Assembly: GCA_017436575.1 (NCBI GenBank)
Contig: JAFSCU010000043.1
Coordinates: forward strand, 1-64,000
From: Oscillospiraceae bacterium
Lineage (GTDB): Bacteria; Bacillota; Clostridia; Oscillospirales; Ruminococcaceae
DNA length: 64,000 bases
Direction: 5' to 3'
Below are positions 42,074 to 51,070 of the stretch, in pieces. Position numbers and translations under genes: made by a program. The notes under the pieces are model-generated. The model was not told the DNA's origin, did not search any database, and was given only the letters and a program-made list of their open reading frames with translations. Numbering within the stretch: the first letter of the stretch is position 1; the number at the start of each line of letters is the position of its first letter.

Positions 42074-44452
42074 ATGAAAACTAAAAGTTTGAAAGCCATT
42101 GAATTTGATAAAATTCTGGCTATGCTCAGCGAACTGTGCGTGTTTGCTGACAATAAGAAAAACGCACTGGAATTATTACCTTCCAATGATACAGAGTTTG
42201 TAAGAGAAGAATTGCTGAAAGCAGACGTTCTTATGGCGTATATCTACAAATATTCTGACCCTCGTCTGGACAGTGCTGCCGGTGCATACGAAGCTGTGGT
42301 GCACAGCCAGAAAGGTGCTATGCTTTCCTGTGCTGAACTGTTGACAGTTGCCAGAATGTACCGCAATTTTGAAAGAATTAAAAAATGGTATTTTCAATAC
42401 GAAAGAAATGACAGCATTCTTGACTGGCAGGTTTCTTCAATTACAGAAAATCCACATCTGGAAAAAGCTATTACAGAGGCTATTATATCTGACAATCAGG
42501 TTGCAGACACAGCCAGTGATGGCTTATATGATGTAAGGAGAAAAATCAAACAGGCTGAAAGTTCTGTCCGTGACAAACTGGATAATATTATACGCAGTTC
42601 CACATATCAGAAATACCTTCAGGAAGCTGTTGTTACTATCAGACAGAATAAATTTGTTATTCCTGTTAAGGCTGAACATAAAAATGATATTCCGGGTGTG
42701 GTACATGATGTGTCATCATCAGGTTCCACTTTCTTTATTGAACCTGCAATTATTGCAGACCTGAATGCAAAAATAATGCAATTGTATAACCAGGAACAGG
42801 AAGAAATAAATAAGATATTATACAAACTGTCACAGTCTGTTGCAAACAATTCAGGCTTCTTTATTGAAAGCTATAATAAATTGCTGGATATAGACAAATA
42901 TGTTGCCAGGGCAAAACTGGCTATCCGTATGGACGCAGTTATGCCTGCAGTAAATGAAGAATTGAAATTCAATCTTGTGAAGGCCCGCCATCCGCTGATT
43001 GAAAAATCAAAGGTTGTGCCTACAGATATTTCACTGGGCTTTGAATATGATACTATGATTATTACTGGTCCTAATACAGGTGGTAAAACAGTTTCATTGA
43101 AAACAGCAGGGCTGTTGTCTGCAATGGCAGCATCTGGCTTGCTTATACCTGCCCATGAGAGCAGTTCAGTATGTCTGTTTGATAATATTCTTGTAGATAT
43201 TGGTGATGAACAGTCAATTCAGCAGAGCCTGTCCACATTCTCTGGCCACATGACAAACATTGCAAAAATACTTAAACAGGCAGATGCCAGATCTCTTGTT
43301 CTTATGGATGAACTTGGTGCGGGTACAGACCCGGCTGAAGGTGCAGCTCTGGCTTTAAGTATTATTGAACAGCTGAGAAAACAGGGTGCAAGGGTAATGG
43401 CCACAACCCATTACGGCGAACTGAAAATTTATGCTCTGGAAGCACCGGAGGTACAGAATGCCAGCTGTGAATTTGACACAGAAACACTGCGACCAACATA
43501 TAAAATCATTATGGGTGTTCCGGGCAAATCAAATGCTTTCTACATTTCAAAACGTCTTGGCATCAGTGATGAAATTATTGAAAATGCTAAAAGCCACCTT
43601 TCAAGTGAAGAAAAGAACCTGAATAAAGTATTCGGGCAGCTGGAAGATATGAAAAAACAGTTGAAGGCCAGCCAGGAAGAAATAGAACAGCTGAAAGATT
43701 ATTCTGCTGTAAAAATGAAACAGGCTGAAGAAAAAGCTGAAAAACTTATCAGAAAAGCACAGCAGGAAGCTGATGTGCTGACACGGCGTGCCAGACAGAA
43801 TGCACAGAAAGTTCAGGATGAAGCATATAAACTTTCTGATGAACTGAAAATACTGCAGAAACAGGAAAATGTTTCTGCACAGCAGCGTCTGCAGAAAGCC
43901 AGGGATATTGCCAGAAATCAGTCACAGAAACTTATCTCTATGGTTGAAGATAAAGAAGAACCTATGGCAGAACATCCACAGCTGGAAAGCGTTAAAAAAG
44001 GGGACAAGGTTATTATTGCTTCCCTCAACAAACCTGCAGTTGTGCAGGGACCTGCAAATTCAAATGGTATGGTGGATGTGGTGGCAGGAATTATCAAAAC
44101 AAAAGTTCATATAAGTGACCTTTATGCAGACACTTCAAAACCAAAACAACCGCAAAAACAGTATAGAAATGTACAGTCGAAAGTTGTCCGCAGTGACAAT
44201 GTGCGTGATTCTAATACGGAAATCAATCTGCTTGGTATGACTGTGGAAGATGCTATTCTGGAGGTAGACCGCTTTCTTGATAATGGTGTAATGAAAAAAC
44301 TGAATGTGCTTTATATCATTCACGGTAAGGGTACAGGTGCTTTGCGAAACGGTATTCATCAGTACCTCAGAAAACATCCACATGTGAAATATTTCCGCCT
44401 TGGTACTTATGGTGAAGGGGAAAGTGGTGTAACTGTTGTGGAACTTAAATAG
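42074..44452 (+). CDS. mutS2: endonuclease MutS2
   Basis: A 792-residue protein made of a MutS core without the mismatch-recognition domain (about 1-520), a coiled-coil region (about 515-630) and a C-terminal Smr nuclease domain (about 715-792). The Walker A motif is GPNTGGKTVSLKTAG (about 333-347), the ABC signature LSTFSGHM and the Walker B LMDELGAGTDP. Smr carries HGKGTG and a final VTVVELK. MutS2 acts in recombination control and, in B. subtilis, in resolving collided ribosomes. Last gene of the phoH-mutS2 string. Confidence 0.95.
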   Translation: MKTKSLKAIEFDKILAMLSELCVFADNKKNALELLPSNDTEFVREELLKADVLMAYIYKYSDPRLDSAAGAYEAVVHSQKGAMLSCAELLTVARMYRNFERIKKWYFQYERNDSILDWQVSSITENPHLEKAITEAIISDNQVADTASDGLYDVRRKIKQAESSVRDKLDNIIRSSTYQKYLQEAVVTIRQNKFVIPVKAEHKNDIPGVVHDVSSSGSTFFIEPAIIADLNAKIMQLYNQEQEEINKILYKLSQSVANNSGFFIESYNKLLDIDKYVARAKLAIRMDAVMPAVNEELKFNLVKARHPLIEKSKVVPTDISLGFEYDTMIITGPNTGGKTVSLKTAGLLSAMAASGLLIPAHESSSVCLFDNILVDIGDEQSIQQSLSTFSGHMTNIAKILKQADARSLVLMDELGAGTDPAEGAALALSIIEQLRKQGARVMATTHYGELKIYALEAPEVQNASCEFDTETLRPTYKIIMGVPGKSNAFYISKRLGISDEIIENAKSHLSSEEKNLNKVFGQLEDMKKQLKASQEEIEQLKDYSAVKMKQAEEKAEKLIRKAQQEADVLTRRARQNAQKVQDEAYKLSDELKILQKQENVSAQQRLQKARDIARNQSQKLISMVEDKEEPMAEHPQLESVKKGDKVIIASLNKPAVVQGPANSNGMVDVVAGIIKTKVHISDLYADTSKPKQPQKQYRNVQSKVVRSDNVRDSNTEINLLGMTVEDAILEVDRFLDNGVMKKLNVLYIIHGKGTGALRNGIHQYLRKHPHVKYFRLGTYGEGESGVTVVELK

Positions 44453-44497
44453 TTCTTTGATGCAAACTAATTTATACAAAAACAGTAGCATATACTA

Positions 44498-44527
44498 TTG
44501 ACTTTACAGGCAGGTATAATTTATAAT
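44498..44527 (+). promoter_or_regulatory. probable promoter of the MATE gene
   Basis: TTGACT (44498-44503) and TATAAT (44522-44527) are spaced by 18 bp. The hairpin at 44554-44586 lies downstream of it and before the coding start, so it would have to be passed by transcription. Confidence 0.5.
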
Positions 44528-44553
44528 AAATATATTAGAAATCTAACAAAAAC

Positions 44554-44586
44554 AAATACTCATTGCGTAGGCATTGAGTATTTTGT
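44554..44586 (+). terminator. hairpin between mutS2 and MATE gene (terminator or attenuator)
   Basis: AATACTCA-T-TGC and GCA-T-TGAGTATT form a stem with a single T-T mismatch and a GTAG loop, followed by TTTTGTTTGTT. It can end mutS2 transcripts; if the promoter at 44498 is used it would instead be an attenuator in the MATE leader. Confidence 0.65.
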
Positions 44587-44638
44587 TTGTTCAAGTGTTA
44601 ATTTTTATTGATTTTATATTTGAAAGGATGTGCTATTT

Positions 44639-46021
44639 TTGGCGAGAGATTTTACTACCGGCAGTCCAATGAAAACTATTTTCTTGTTTGCCATTCCAAT
44701 GCTTATTGGTAACATTTTCCAGCAGCTGTACAGTACAGTTGATACAATTATTGTAGGTAACTTTGAAGGCGCCCACGCTATCGCTGCAGTATCTGCATCA
44801 ACAGCTATTCAGTTCCTTCTGGTTTCTATTGCTATGGGTTTTACATCAGGTATGTCTGTTGTTATTTCACAGGTGTATGGTGCCCGTGACTATGAAAGAA
44901 TGAAACGTGTATTCTCCACAGGTTTTATTTTTGTTATTATAGTTGCTCTTGTACTTGCAGTTGTAGGTAACATTATTACAGAACCTGTACTTGCACTTCT
45001 TGGTACAGACCCATCCATTATGCCTAACTCTGTAATTTATCTGAGAATTATGTTCTCCGGTATGCCTTTCCAGTTTGTATATAATATGTATGCATCTGTT
45101 CTGCGTGCTGTAGGCGACAGTAAAACACCACTTTATTTCCTCATTGTTGCAGCTGTAACAAACATTATACTTGACCTTGTATTTGTTGCTACATTTGGTA
45201 TGGGTGTTGCAGGTGTTGCTCTGGCTACACTTATTTCACAGGCTCTGTCCGGTTTCCTTTGTCACCTGTATGTTGGCAAAAAAGTTCATATCTTCAAACT
45301 GGGCAAAGGTGAATGGAAACTTGAAAAAGAACTGCTCAAACCTATTATCAGCTACGGTCTGCCAGCTTCTATCCAGCAGTCAGTTGTTTCTCTGGGTATG
45401 CTGTTCGTACAGACACAGATCAACTTCTTCGGTCCAAATATGACGGCTGCTTATGGTGTATCCAACCGTATCCAGAACTTTGCTACAATGCCACAGATGC
45501 AGCTTGCTATGGCTCTGTCCATGTTTGCAGGTCAGAACATTGGTGCTGGCGAAGAACAGAGGGCAAAAGACGGTATCAAAGCTACAATGTTTATGCAGCT
45601 GATTTATGCCGGCGCAATGTTCTTTATCCTTCCAGCTATTGCTCCTGCACTTATCAAACTGTTTGGTCTTGCTGATGATGCAGCAGTTATGGGCCTTGCA
45701 ACAATGGGTCTTTCCTTCATGGCTCGTATGGTTTGGATGTTTGGTATGTTCCAGGCTCTTAACCAGTTCCACCGCGGTGTTGGCGATACAAAATTCTCTA
45801 TGTTTGCATCACTGTGTATGGTTACAGTTCGTGTTCCTATTACAATCTTTATGGTTCACACACTTCAGCTGGGCGAAATTTCCATCTGGGCAGGTATGTG
45901 CACAGGTTGGGGTATTGCATTTGCAGTTAACGCAATACGCTTCCTTACAGGCGGTTGGAGAGGTAAAGCTTACGTTCAGGGTCGTGTTGACAGAAAGAAA
46001 GAAGAACCTGCAGAAGCTTAA
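44639..46021 (+). CDS. MATE-family efflux transporter
   Basis: A 460-residue polytopic protein with twelve helices, starting DFTTGSPMKTIFLFAIPMLIGN, the N-terminal signature of the MATE (NorM/DinF-like) family; the QQLYSTVDTIIVG piece follows. It exports small cationic or toxic molecules using a sodium or proton gradient; substrate unknown. I chose the TTG at 44639 with AAAGGATG about 7 bases before it; the frame stays open to a GTG at 44630 that lies too close to that site. Codon use resembles that of strongly expressed genes. Confidence 0.88.
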   Translation: MARDFTTGSPMKTIFLFAIPMLIGNIFQQLYSTVDTIIVGNFEGAHAIAAVSASTAIQFLLVSIAMGFTSGMSVVISQVYGARDYERMKRVFSTGFIFVIIVALVLAVVGNIITEPVLALLGTDPSIMPNSVIYLRIMFSGMPFQFVYNMYASVLRAVGDSKTPLYFLIVAAVTNIILDLVFVATFGMGVAGVALATLISQALSGFLCHLYVGKKVHIFKLGKGEWKLEKELLKPIISYGLPASIQQSVVSLGMLFVQTQINFFGPNMTAAYGVSNRIQNFATMPQMQLAMALSMFAGQNIGAGEEQRAKDGIKATMFMQLIYAGAMFFILPAIAPALIKLFGLADDAAVMGLATMGLSFMARMVWMFGMFQALNQFHRGVGDTKFSMFASLCMVTVRVPITIFMVHTLQLGEISIWAGMCTGWGIAFAVNAIRFLTGGWRGKAYVQGRVDRKKEEPAEA

Positions 46022-46040
46022 TTCTAAACTTAATAAATAT

Positions 46041-46076
46041 AACGGGATAGTTTTCAAAACTATCCCGTTTTCTTTT
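46041..46076 (+). terminator. rho-independent terminator after MATE gene
   Basis: AACGGGATAGTTTT and AAAACTATCCCGTT form a long stem with a CA loop and a T-rich tail. Confidence 0.9.
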
Positions 46077-46134
46077 GCCATAAAATGACATTTATTACAG
46101 CAATCAGGTAATAAAATATTAGCAGGTGATATTT

Positions 46135-46986
46135 TTGAAAATGACAGTTTATATTGACCTGCTGATACTTGTGAATATTCTGGTCAATTACTTTCTTATA
46201 AAACTGACAGCAGTATTTTCAAACAGTAATATAAATTCTAAAAGAATTATTATCTCATCATTCATTGGCAGTCTGTTTTCGTTAATTATAATTTTTGATA
46301 TGCCTGTAATTGTATCTGTACTATTAAAAGTTTTTTCTGTTGTGTTTTGCAGTTTTATTTCCTTTGGTTTTACAAGTAAATTTATATTTGTAAAACGAAC
46401 AATGATATTGTTGTCAGTGTATATGATGTTTACTGGAATTTTGCAGATGCTGTCAGAAAAAACTTCATATATATACATAAATAACTGTTCTTTTTATATA
46501 AGCATCAATCCTATTATTTTTGTTGCTGTTGTAGTTGTATTTTATATGATTTTTACTTTTGCAGAAATTGTTTTCTGTCAACATCCCCAAAATTTTATTT
46601 ACGATATAGTAATAAATACAGAATTTGGCAACATTTCCGCAACAGGTTTTTATGATACAGGTTTTAATGTAAAAGATATAATGCACCACAGACCTGTGAT
46701 AATGTGCAGTATGGATTATCTCGGAACAACTGGACTTTACGATATATATAGCAAAACTGAAAGATTTTATAGTGGAGATATAGACAAGGAAATTATACCA
46801 CTGTTTTATTCAGACATAACAGGAGGAGGCATGTTACCGGCATTTAAAACAAATAGCGTAATTATAAAAAAGAACAAAAATGCAAATGAAGTAAAAAATG
46901 TATTGGTTGCTGTAAGTAAAAAAGATTTTTCAAATGAACGGCAGATAATATTCGGTAAAGATTTTTATGACAGGTTTGGTGATTAA
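46135..46986 (+). CDS. spoIIGA: SpoIIGA-like pro-sigma-E processing protease
   Basis: A 283-residue protein with five N-terminal membrane helices (about 1-150) and a cytoplasmic aspartic-protease-like domain. The catalytic DTG lies at about residue 174 (ATGFYDTGFN), followed by HHRPVIMC. In B. subtilis SpoIIGA, signalled by SpoIIR, removes the pro-sequence of sigma-E in the mother cell. The start is taken as TTG 46135, 5 bases after AGGTGA; ATG 46141 is the alternative. It directly precedes sigE, whose start lies 2 bases after its stop. Confidence 0.85.
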   Translation: MKMTVYIDLLILVNILVNYFLIKLTAVFSNSNINSKRIIISSFIGSLFSLIIIFDMPVIVSVLLKVFSVVFCSFISFGFTSKFIFVKRTMILLSVYMMFTGILQMLSEKTSYIYINNCSFYISINPIIFVAVVVVFYMIFTFAEIVFCQHPQNFIYDIVINTEFGNISATGFYDTGFNVKDIMHHRPVIMCSMDYLGTTGLYDIYSKTERFYSGDIDKEIIPLFYSDITGGGMLPAFKTNSVIIKKNKNANEVKNVLVAVSKKDFSNERQIIFGKDFYDRFGD

Positions 46987-46987
46987 A

Positions 46988-47686
46988 ATGAAAAAACATA
47001 TCAGATTGATAATTCCGGCATTTATTGCTTCTGTGGGTAAATTATTGTATATAAATGGGCCACAGGTTTTACCTCCACCACTTTCTCCACAACAGGAAGC
47101 ACAGGTTTTCGCAGGAATTGAGGCAAAGGATGAAAATGCAATTAATATGCTGATAGTACATAATTTAAGATTGGTGGTATATATAGCTAAAAAATTTGAA
47201 AACACCGGCGTGCCGGTAGATGATTTGTCATCAATAGGCACAATGGGGCTGATAAAAGCTGTCAGAAGTTTTGTACCGTCAAAGAATATAAAGTTTGCTA
47301 CATACGCCAGCCGCTGTGTTGAAAATGAAATATTGATGTACTTGCGTAAACGGTCAAATAAAAACATAGATATCAGTATGGACGAAGCTCTGTCAACAGA
47401 TGCAGACGGCAATGAACTTAATCTTATTGATGTATTGTATACTGATGAAAATGAAATCAGCAAAGATATGGAACTGGAAAGTGACAAGAAGATAATATGG
47501 CAATCTCTGGAAAGGCTTAACCCCAGAGAAAAGGAAATAATGATTATGCGCTTTGGTCTTGACGGAAAAAGAGAAAAAACGCAGAAAGAGGTTGCAGATA
47601 TAATAGGCATATCCCAGTCATATATATCCAGGCTTGAAAAAAGGATTCTAAAAAAACTTAAAAAAGAAATTGAAAAAATTGGATAA
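46988..47686 (+). CDS. sigE: RNA polymerase sporulation sigma factor SigE
   Basis: A 232-residue sigma-70 family factor controlling early mother-cell genes. It starts with a basic, hydrophobic pro-sequence (MKKHIRLIIPAFIASVGKLL) that is removed by SpoIIGA, followed by VLPPPLSPQQEAQVF, the usual boundary. Region 2 has NLRLVVYIAKKFENTGV and GLIKAVRSFVP; region 4 has ISQSYISRLEKRILKKLKKE. ATG 46988, with GGTGA upstream, is preferred to ATG 46967, which would add residues ahead of the pro-sequence. Confidence 0.95.
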   Translation: MKKHIRLIIPAFIASVGKLLYINGPQVLPPPLSPQQEAQVFAGIEAKDENAINMLIVHNLRLVVYIAKKFENTGVPVDDLSSIGTMGLIKAVRSFVPSKNIKFATYASRCVENEILMYLRKRSNKNIDISMDEALSTDADGNELNLIDVLYTDENEISKDMELESDKKIIWQSLERLNPREKEIMIMRFGLDGKREKTQKEVADIIGISQSYISRLEKRILKKLKKEIEKIG

Positions 47687-47704
47687 CAACAATTTACATA
47701 CATT

Positions 47705-47756
47705 AAATATCACTTTTCTACAGATACTAATTAAAAATTGTAGGGAAGTGATATTT
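47705..47756 (+). promoter_or_regulatory. long RNA hairpin covering the sigG ribosome-binding site
   Basis: Bases 47705-47722 and 47739-47756 pair over all 18 positions, with two G-U pairs and a 16-base loop. The right arm contains the only sigG Shine-Dalgarno-like sequence (GGGAAGTGA, 47743-47751). In transcripts that run through from spoIIGA-sigE the site would be buried. In B. subtilis a comparable stem-loop upstream of sigG is known to block its translation from readthrough mRNA. Confidence 0.85.
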
Positions 47757-47762
47757 CTGTAT

Positions 47763-48533
47763 TTGAAAAAAGTTGAAATCACTGGTATAAATACGGCCAC
47801 TTTGCCTGTATTGTCAGACAAAGACAGAGAGCAGTTGATTTTCAAAATGAAAAAAGGTGACAAAAAAGCAAAAGACCGGTTGGTAATGGCTAACCTGAAA
47901 TTGATATTAAGTATAATACAAAAAATAAATATCAAAAACGCAGACCCTGATGACTTGTTTCAGGTAGGATGTATTGGACTTATCAAAGCATTAAATAACT
48001 TTGAACCTGCTATGAATGTACAGTTTTCCACCTATGGTGTAGTAATGATAATGGGTGAAATAAAAAGATATATGCGTGATAACAGCATATTAAAAATCAG
48101 CCGCAGCACAAAAGATATGGCTTACAAGGCGTTAAGTTATCGGGAACTGTTTTCAAAAGAGTCAGGAAGAGAACCTACTGCTGAAGAAATTGCTGCCGGT
48201 CTTGATACTACAGTATATGCGGTGACCAGTGCGATGGAGGCAATGTCGCCCACACTCTCTCTTAATGAACCTGCATTCTGTGAAGAAGATGACAGCATTT
48301 GTTTAATGGATCAGGTACAGGGTGAAGATTTTGAAAACAGTTTTATATCAAAAACTGTTATTCAGGATGTACTCCATGCACTTGAAAAAAGAGATAAATA
48401 TATTCTGAATTTAAGATTTTTACAAGGTAAAACTCAGACACAGGTGGCAAAAATAGTAGGTATAAGCCAGGCACAGGTTTCCAGAATAGAAAAAAATATT
48501 CTTATGGCTGTAAAAAAACAGCTTGATGTATAA
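47763..48533 (+). CDS. sigG: RNA polymerase sporulation sigma factor SigG
   Basis: A 256-residue sigma factor (counting from TTG 47763) that drives late forespore genes. VEITGINTATLPVL marks the typical SigG N terminus, DLFQVGCIGLIKALNNFEP and QFSTYGVVMIMGEIKRYMRDN region 2, and QGKTQTQVAKIVGISQAQVSRIEKN region 4. The frame extends far upstream without a good start. TTG 47763 is the nearest usual start codon; a CTG at 47757, spaced 5 bases from the ribosome-binding site, fits family N-terminal length better. Initiation is uncertain and the region is covered by a hairpin (47705-47756). Confidence 0.93.
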   Translation: MKKVEITGINTATLPVLSDKDREQLIFKMKKGDKKAKDRLVMANLKLILSIIQKINIKNADPDDLFQVGCIGLIKALNNFEPAMNVQFSTYGVVMIMGEIKRYMRDNSILKISRSTKDMAYKALSYRELFSKESGREPTAEEIAAGLDTTVYAVTSAMEAMSPTLSLNEPAFCEEDDSICLMDQVQGEDFENSFISKTVIQDVLHALEKRDKYILNLRFLQGKTQTQVAKIVGISQAQVSRIEKNILMAVKKQLDV

Positions 48534-48584
48534 ATGAACACCATAGAATCAGTTTTCATATAATGAATATATGGAGGTGATTTT

Positions 48585-48866
48585 ATGGTGTCTCTTTCTG
48601 TTCTGTGTGAAAAAGACATTATCAGCATTTCAACCGGGCGGAATATAGGCAGGGCTGATGATATAGAATTTAATGAAACAACTGCAAAAGTGGAAAACCT
48701 GGTTGTATTCGGCAGACCCAAATTATTTGGTTTACTGGGCAGGGGAAAAGATATCAGAATTTCCTGGTCAGATGTGATTACTGTAGGACAGGATGTAATC
48801 CTTATCAATTCGGCCGGTATTAATCAAAGCGACAAAAACGGTAGAATTAATGTGGATTATGACTGA
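48585..48866 (+). CDS. YlmC/YmxH family sporulation protein (PRC-barrel)
   Basis: A 93-residue protein with one PRC-barrel domain. The piece EKDIISISTGRNIGRADDIEF, with its NVVFGRPKLFGLLGRG-like segment here VVFGRPKLFGLLGRGKD, matches YlmC/YmxH proteins linked to sporulation. GGAGGTGATTTT precedes the ATG. It lies just after sigG, as in other Clostridia, so forespore expression is likely. Function unknown. Confidence 0.8.
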   Translation: MVSLSVLCEKDIISISTGRNIGRADDIEFNETTAKVENLVVFGRPKLFGLLGRGKDIRISWSDVITVGQDVILINSAGINQSDKNGRINVDYD

Positions 48867-48905
48867 AAAACCTTTATTTTAGGGCAAAAAAACGAATATA
48901 GGGTA

Positions 48906-48934
48906 TTGACATTGTGCATTGTGTACGATATAAT
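48906..48934 (+). promoter_or_regulatory. consensus promoter of rpsB
   Basis: TTGACA (48906-48911), 17 bp and TATAAT (48929-48934) match the sigma-A consensus exactly, as expected for ribosomal protein genes. The transcript start would be about 48941. Confidence 0.9.
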
Positions 48935-48953
48935 ATTTAGGCGCAAATACGCA

Positions 48954-49016
48954 CGCTGTATTCCTTATGGGTGGTGTATATAAATATGTCCCATAAAAAT
49001 TCGCAAAAATACAGCG
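48954..49016 (+). promoter_or_regulatory. structured 5' leader of rpsB (possible autoregulatory element)
   Basis: CGCTGTATT (48954-48962) pairs with AATACAGCG (49008-49016), enclosing TTATGGG (48965-48971) paired with CCCATAA (48990-48996). The result is a two-tier stem-loop between the promoter and the ribosome-binding site. It could be an S2 or EF-Ts binding site, or an mRNA-stability element; no known Rfam family was recognised by eye. Confidence 0.6.
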
Positions 49017-49046
49017 GAGGACACAACCAAACGGAGGTAAATAATT

Positions 49047-49769
49047 ATGTCATCAGTATCAATGAAACAATTGCTTGAAGCCGGCGTGCACTTCGGTCAC
49101 CAGACAAGAAGATGGAACCCTAAAATGGCTAAATACATCTTCACAGAAAGAAACGGTATCTACATCATCGACCTGCAGAAAACAGTAAAAATGCTGGATG
49201 CAGCTTACGATTTCATCAGAGAAGTTTCTGCTGAAGGCGGCGAAATCCTGTTCGTAGGCACAAAGAAACAGGCTCAGGAAGCTATCAGAGAAGAAGCTGA
49301 AAGATGTGGTATGCATTTCGTTAACGCAAGATGGCTTGGCGGTATGCTGACAAACTACAAAACAATTCAGAAAAGAATTGCTCGTCTTGAACAGCTGAAC
49401 AAAATGAAAGAAGACGGTACATTCGATCTTCTGCCTAAAAAAGAAGTTATCAAACTTGAACTCGAAATCGAAAAACTCGAAAAATTCATGGGTGGTATCA
49501 AAAACATGGGCACACTTCCAAAAGCTATGTTCATTGTAGATACAAGAAAAGAAAAAATCGCAGTTGCAGAAGCAAGAAACCTGGGTATCCCAGTAGTTGC
49601 TATCGTTGACACAAACTGTGACCCAGACGAAGTTGACTATGTAATTCCTGGCAACGACGACGCTATCAGAGCTGTTAAACTGATTGCTGGCGCAATGGCT
49701 GACGCTATTATCGAAGGCCGTCAGGGCGAACAGAATGTTGCTGAAGAAACAGAAGAAGTAGCAGAATAA
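49047..49769 (+). CDS. rpsB: 30S ribosomal protein S2
   Basis: A 240-residue S2 protein, starting [25 protein letters not shown], with [19 protein letters not shown] and [14 protein letters not shown]; the C-terminal acidic tail (EETEEVAE) is typical. GGAGG precedes the ATG. It is transcribed from a consensus promoter together with tsf. Confidence 0.98.
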   Translation: MSSVSMKQLLEAGVHFGHQTRRWNPKMAKYIFTERNGIYIIDLQKTVKMLDAAYDFIREVSAEGGEILFVGTKKQAQEAIREEAERCGMHFVNARWLGGMLTNYKTIQKRIARLEQLNKMKEDGTFDLLPKKEVIKLELEIEKLEKFMGGIKNMGTLPKAMFIVDTRKEKIAVAEARNLGIPVVAIVDTNCDPDEVDYVIPGNDDAIRAVKLIAGAMADAIIEGRQGEQNVAEETEEVAE

Positions 49770-49834
49770 TTATTGAATTATTTTAGTTATTAAATATATC
49801 ACAGGATATTTATAATAGTTGGAGGAACAAAATT

Positions 49835-50746
49835 ATGGCATTTACAGCTAAAGATGTTAAAGAACTTCGTGAACGCACAGGTTGCGGCATGATGGATTGC
49901 AAAAAAGCTCTTACAGAAACAGATGGTGATTTCGAAAAAGCTATCGAATACCTGAGAGAAAAAGGTCTGGCTGCTGCAACTAAAAAAGCAGGCAGAATCG
50001 CTGCTGACGGTATGGTTTTCTCAACAGTTGACAGAGAAAACAAAGTAGGTGTTGTTGTAGAAGTTAACTCTGAAACAGACTTTGTTGCTAAAAACGAAAT
50101 GTTCCGTGAATTCGTAGCAGACGTAGCAGCAGTTGTTGCAAAAGAAAACCCAGCAACAGTTGAAGAACTGCTGACAAAAGCTATGCCTAACGGTGATACA
50201 GTTGAAGCTGCACTTCAGGAAAAAATCCTGGTTATCGGTGAAAACCTGAAAATCCGTCGTTTCGTAAGATACGAAGGTCCATGTGTAGCTTACATCCACG
50301 CAGGCGGCACACACGGCGTTCTGGTAAACTTTGAAGTTTCTGACGAAGTATTTGCAAAACCTGAATTTGAAGCTTACGGTAAAGATATTGCTATGCAGAT
50401 TGCTGCAGCAAACCCAACTTACCTGAACAAAGCTGATGTTCCTGCAGAAGTTCTGGAAAAAGAAAAAGAAATCCTGACACAGCAGGCTATCAACGAAGGC
50501 AAACCAGCTGCTATCGCAGAAAAAATGGTTGCAGGCAGAATTGCAAAATACTACAAAGAAAACTGTCTTGTAGAACAGGCATTTGTTAAAGACGATAAGC
50601 AGTCTATCACTGCTTACACAAACGCTACAGCTAAAGAACTGGGCGGCGACATCAAAATCGTTGCATTCACACGTTTTGAAAAAGGTGAAGGTATCGAAAA
50701 GAAAGTTGATGACTTCGCAGCAGAAGTTGCAGCTATGTCTAAATAA
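49835..50746 (+). CDS. tsf: translation elongation factor Ts
   Basis: A 303-residue guanine-nucleotide exchange factor for EF-Tu. TAKDVKELRERTGCGMMDCKKAL, the N-terminal signature, and ETDFVAKNEMF are clear. GGAGG lies before the ATG. It ends in a terminator; the pair rpsB-tsf is the ancient bacterial arrangement. Confidence 0.98.
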   Translation: MAFTAKDVKELRERTGCGMMDCKKALTETDGDFEKAIEYLREKGLAAATKKAGRIAADGMVFSTVDRENKVGVVVEVNSETDFVAKNEMFREFVADVAAVVAKENPATVEELLTKAMPNGDTVEAALQEKILVIGENLKIRRFVRYEGPCVAYIHAGGTHGVLVNFEVSDEVFAKPEFEAYGKDIAMQIAAANPTYLNKADVPAEVLEKEKEILTQQAINEGKPAAIAEKMVAGRIAKYYKENCLVEQAFVKDDKQSITAYTNATAKELGGDIKIVAFTRFEKGEGIEKKVDDFAAEVAAMSK

Positions 50747-50768
50747 TTTTAAACCTATGTTGAAAAAT

Positions 50769-50804
50769 CCCTTACAGCAGAAATGCTGTAAGGGTATTTT
50801 TTTT
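50769..50804 (+). terminator. rho-independent terminator after tsf
   Basis: CCCTTACAGCA and TGCTGTAAGGG form an 11-bp stem around GAAA, followed by a run of eight T residues. Confidence 0.93.
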
Positions 50805-50854
50805 GCTGAAATATATGGTATAATAGGAAAAAATAAAAGGCTGGTGCAAACTCT

Positions 50855-51070
50855 ATGATAAAAAATAAGTTGATTTATAAAATCCTGTTTCTAACAGGAC
50901 TGTGTACGTTTTTAGCGCCTTTTGTTTACTGGGTTATACTGAATTATGTTCATAATACTCCATGGGAATTATTTGACCTGATAGTCTTTTGGTCAGTGAT
51001 TTACTGGCCTACATACATTGCAGGTATTGTTGCTATTGCATTTTCCGCATATAAATTGAAAAATAATTAA
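50855..51070 (+). CDS. small hypothetical membrane protein
   Basis: A 71-residue protein with two hydrophobic segments (about 9-29 and 42-64) and a basic C-terminal tail (YKLKNN). No Shine-Dalgarno sequence is convincing (GGCTGG lies 10 bases before the ATG). Family not recognised. A terminator follows directly. Confidence 0.5.
   Translation: MIKNKLIYKILFLTGLCTFLAPFVYWVILNYVHNTPWELFDLIVFWSVIYWPTYIAGIVAIAFSAYKLKNN

Noticed and set aside
46080..46130. Spo0A-controlled spoIIG-type promoter with long spacer before spoIIGA
   Set aside because: ATGACA and TAAAAT are about 21 bp apart, as in B. subtilis spoIIG, but no clear Spo0A box is visible, so it is not listed as a feature.
47600..47760. Sigma-F or sigma-G promoter ahead of sigG
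   Set aside because: No -35/-10 pair with acceptable sequence and spacing was found; CATACAT and GGATA pieces occur at the wrong distance.
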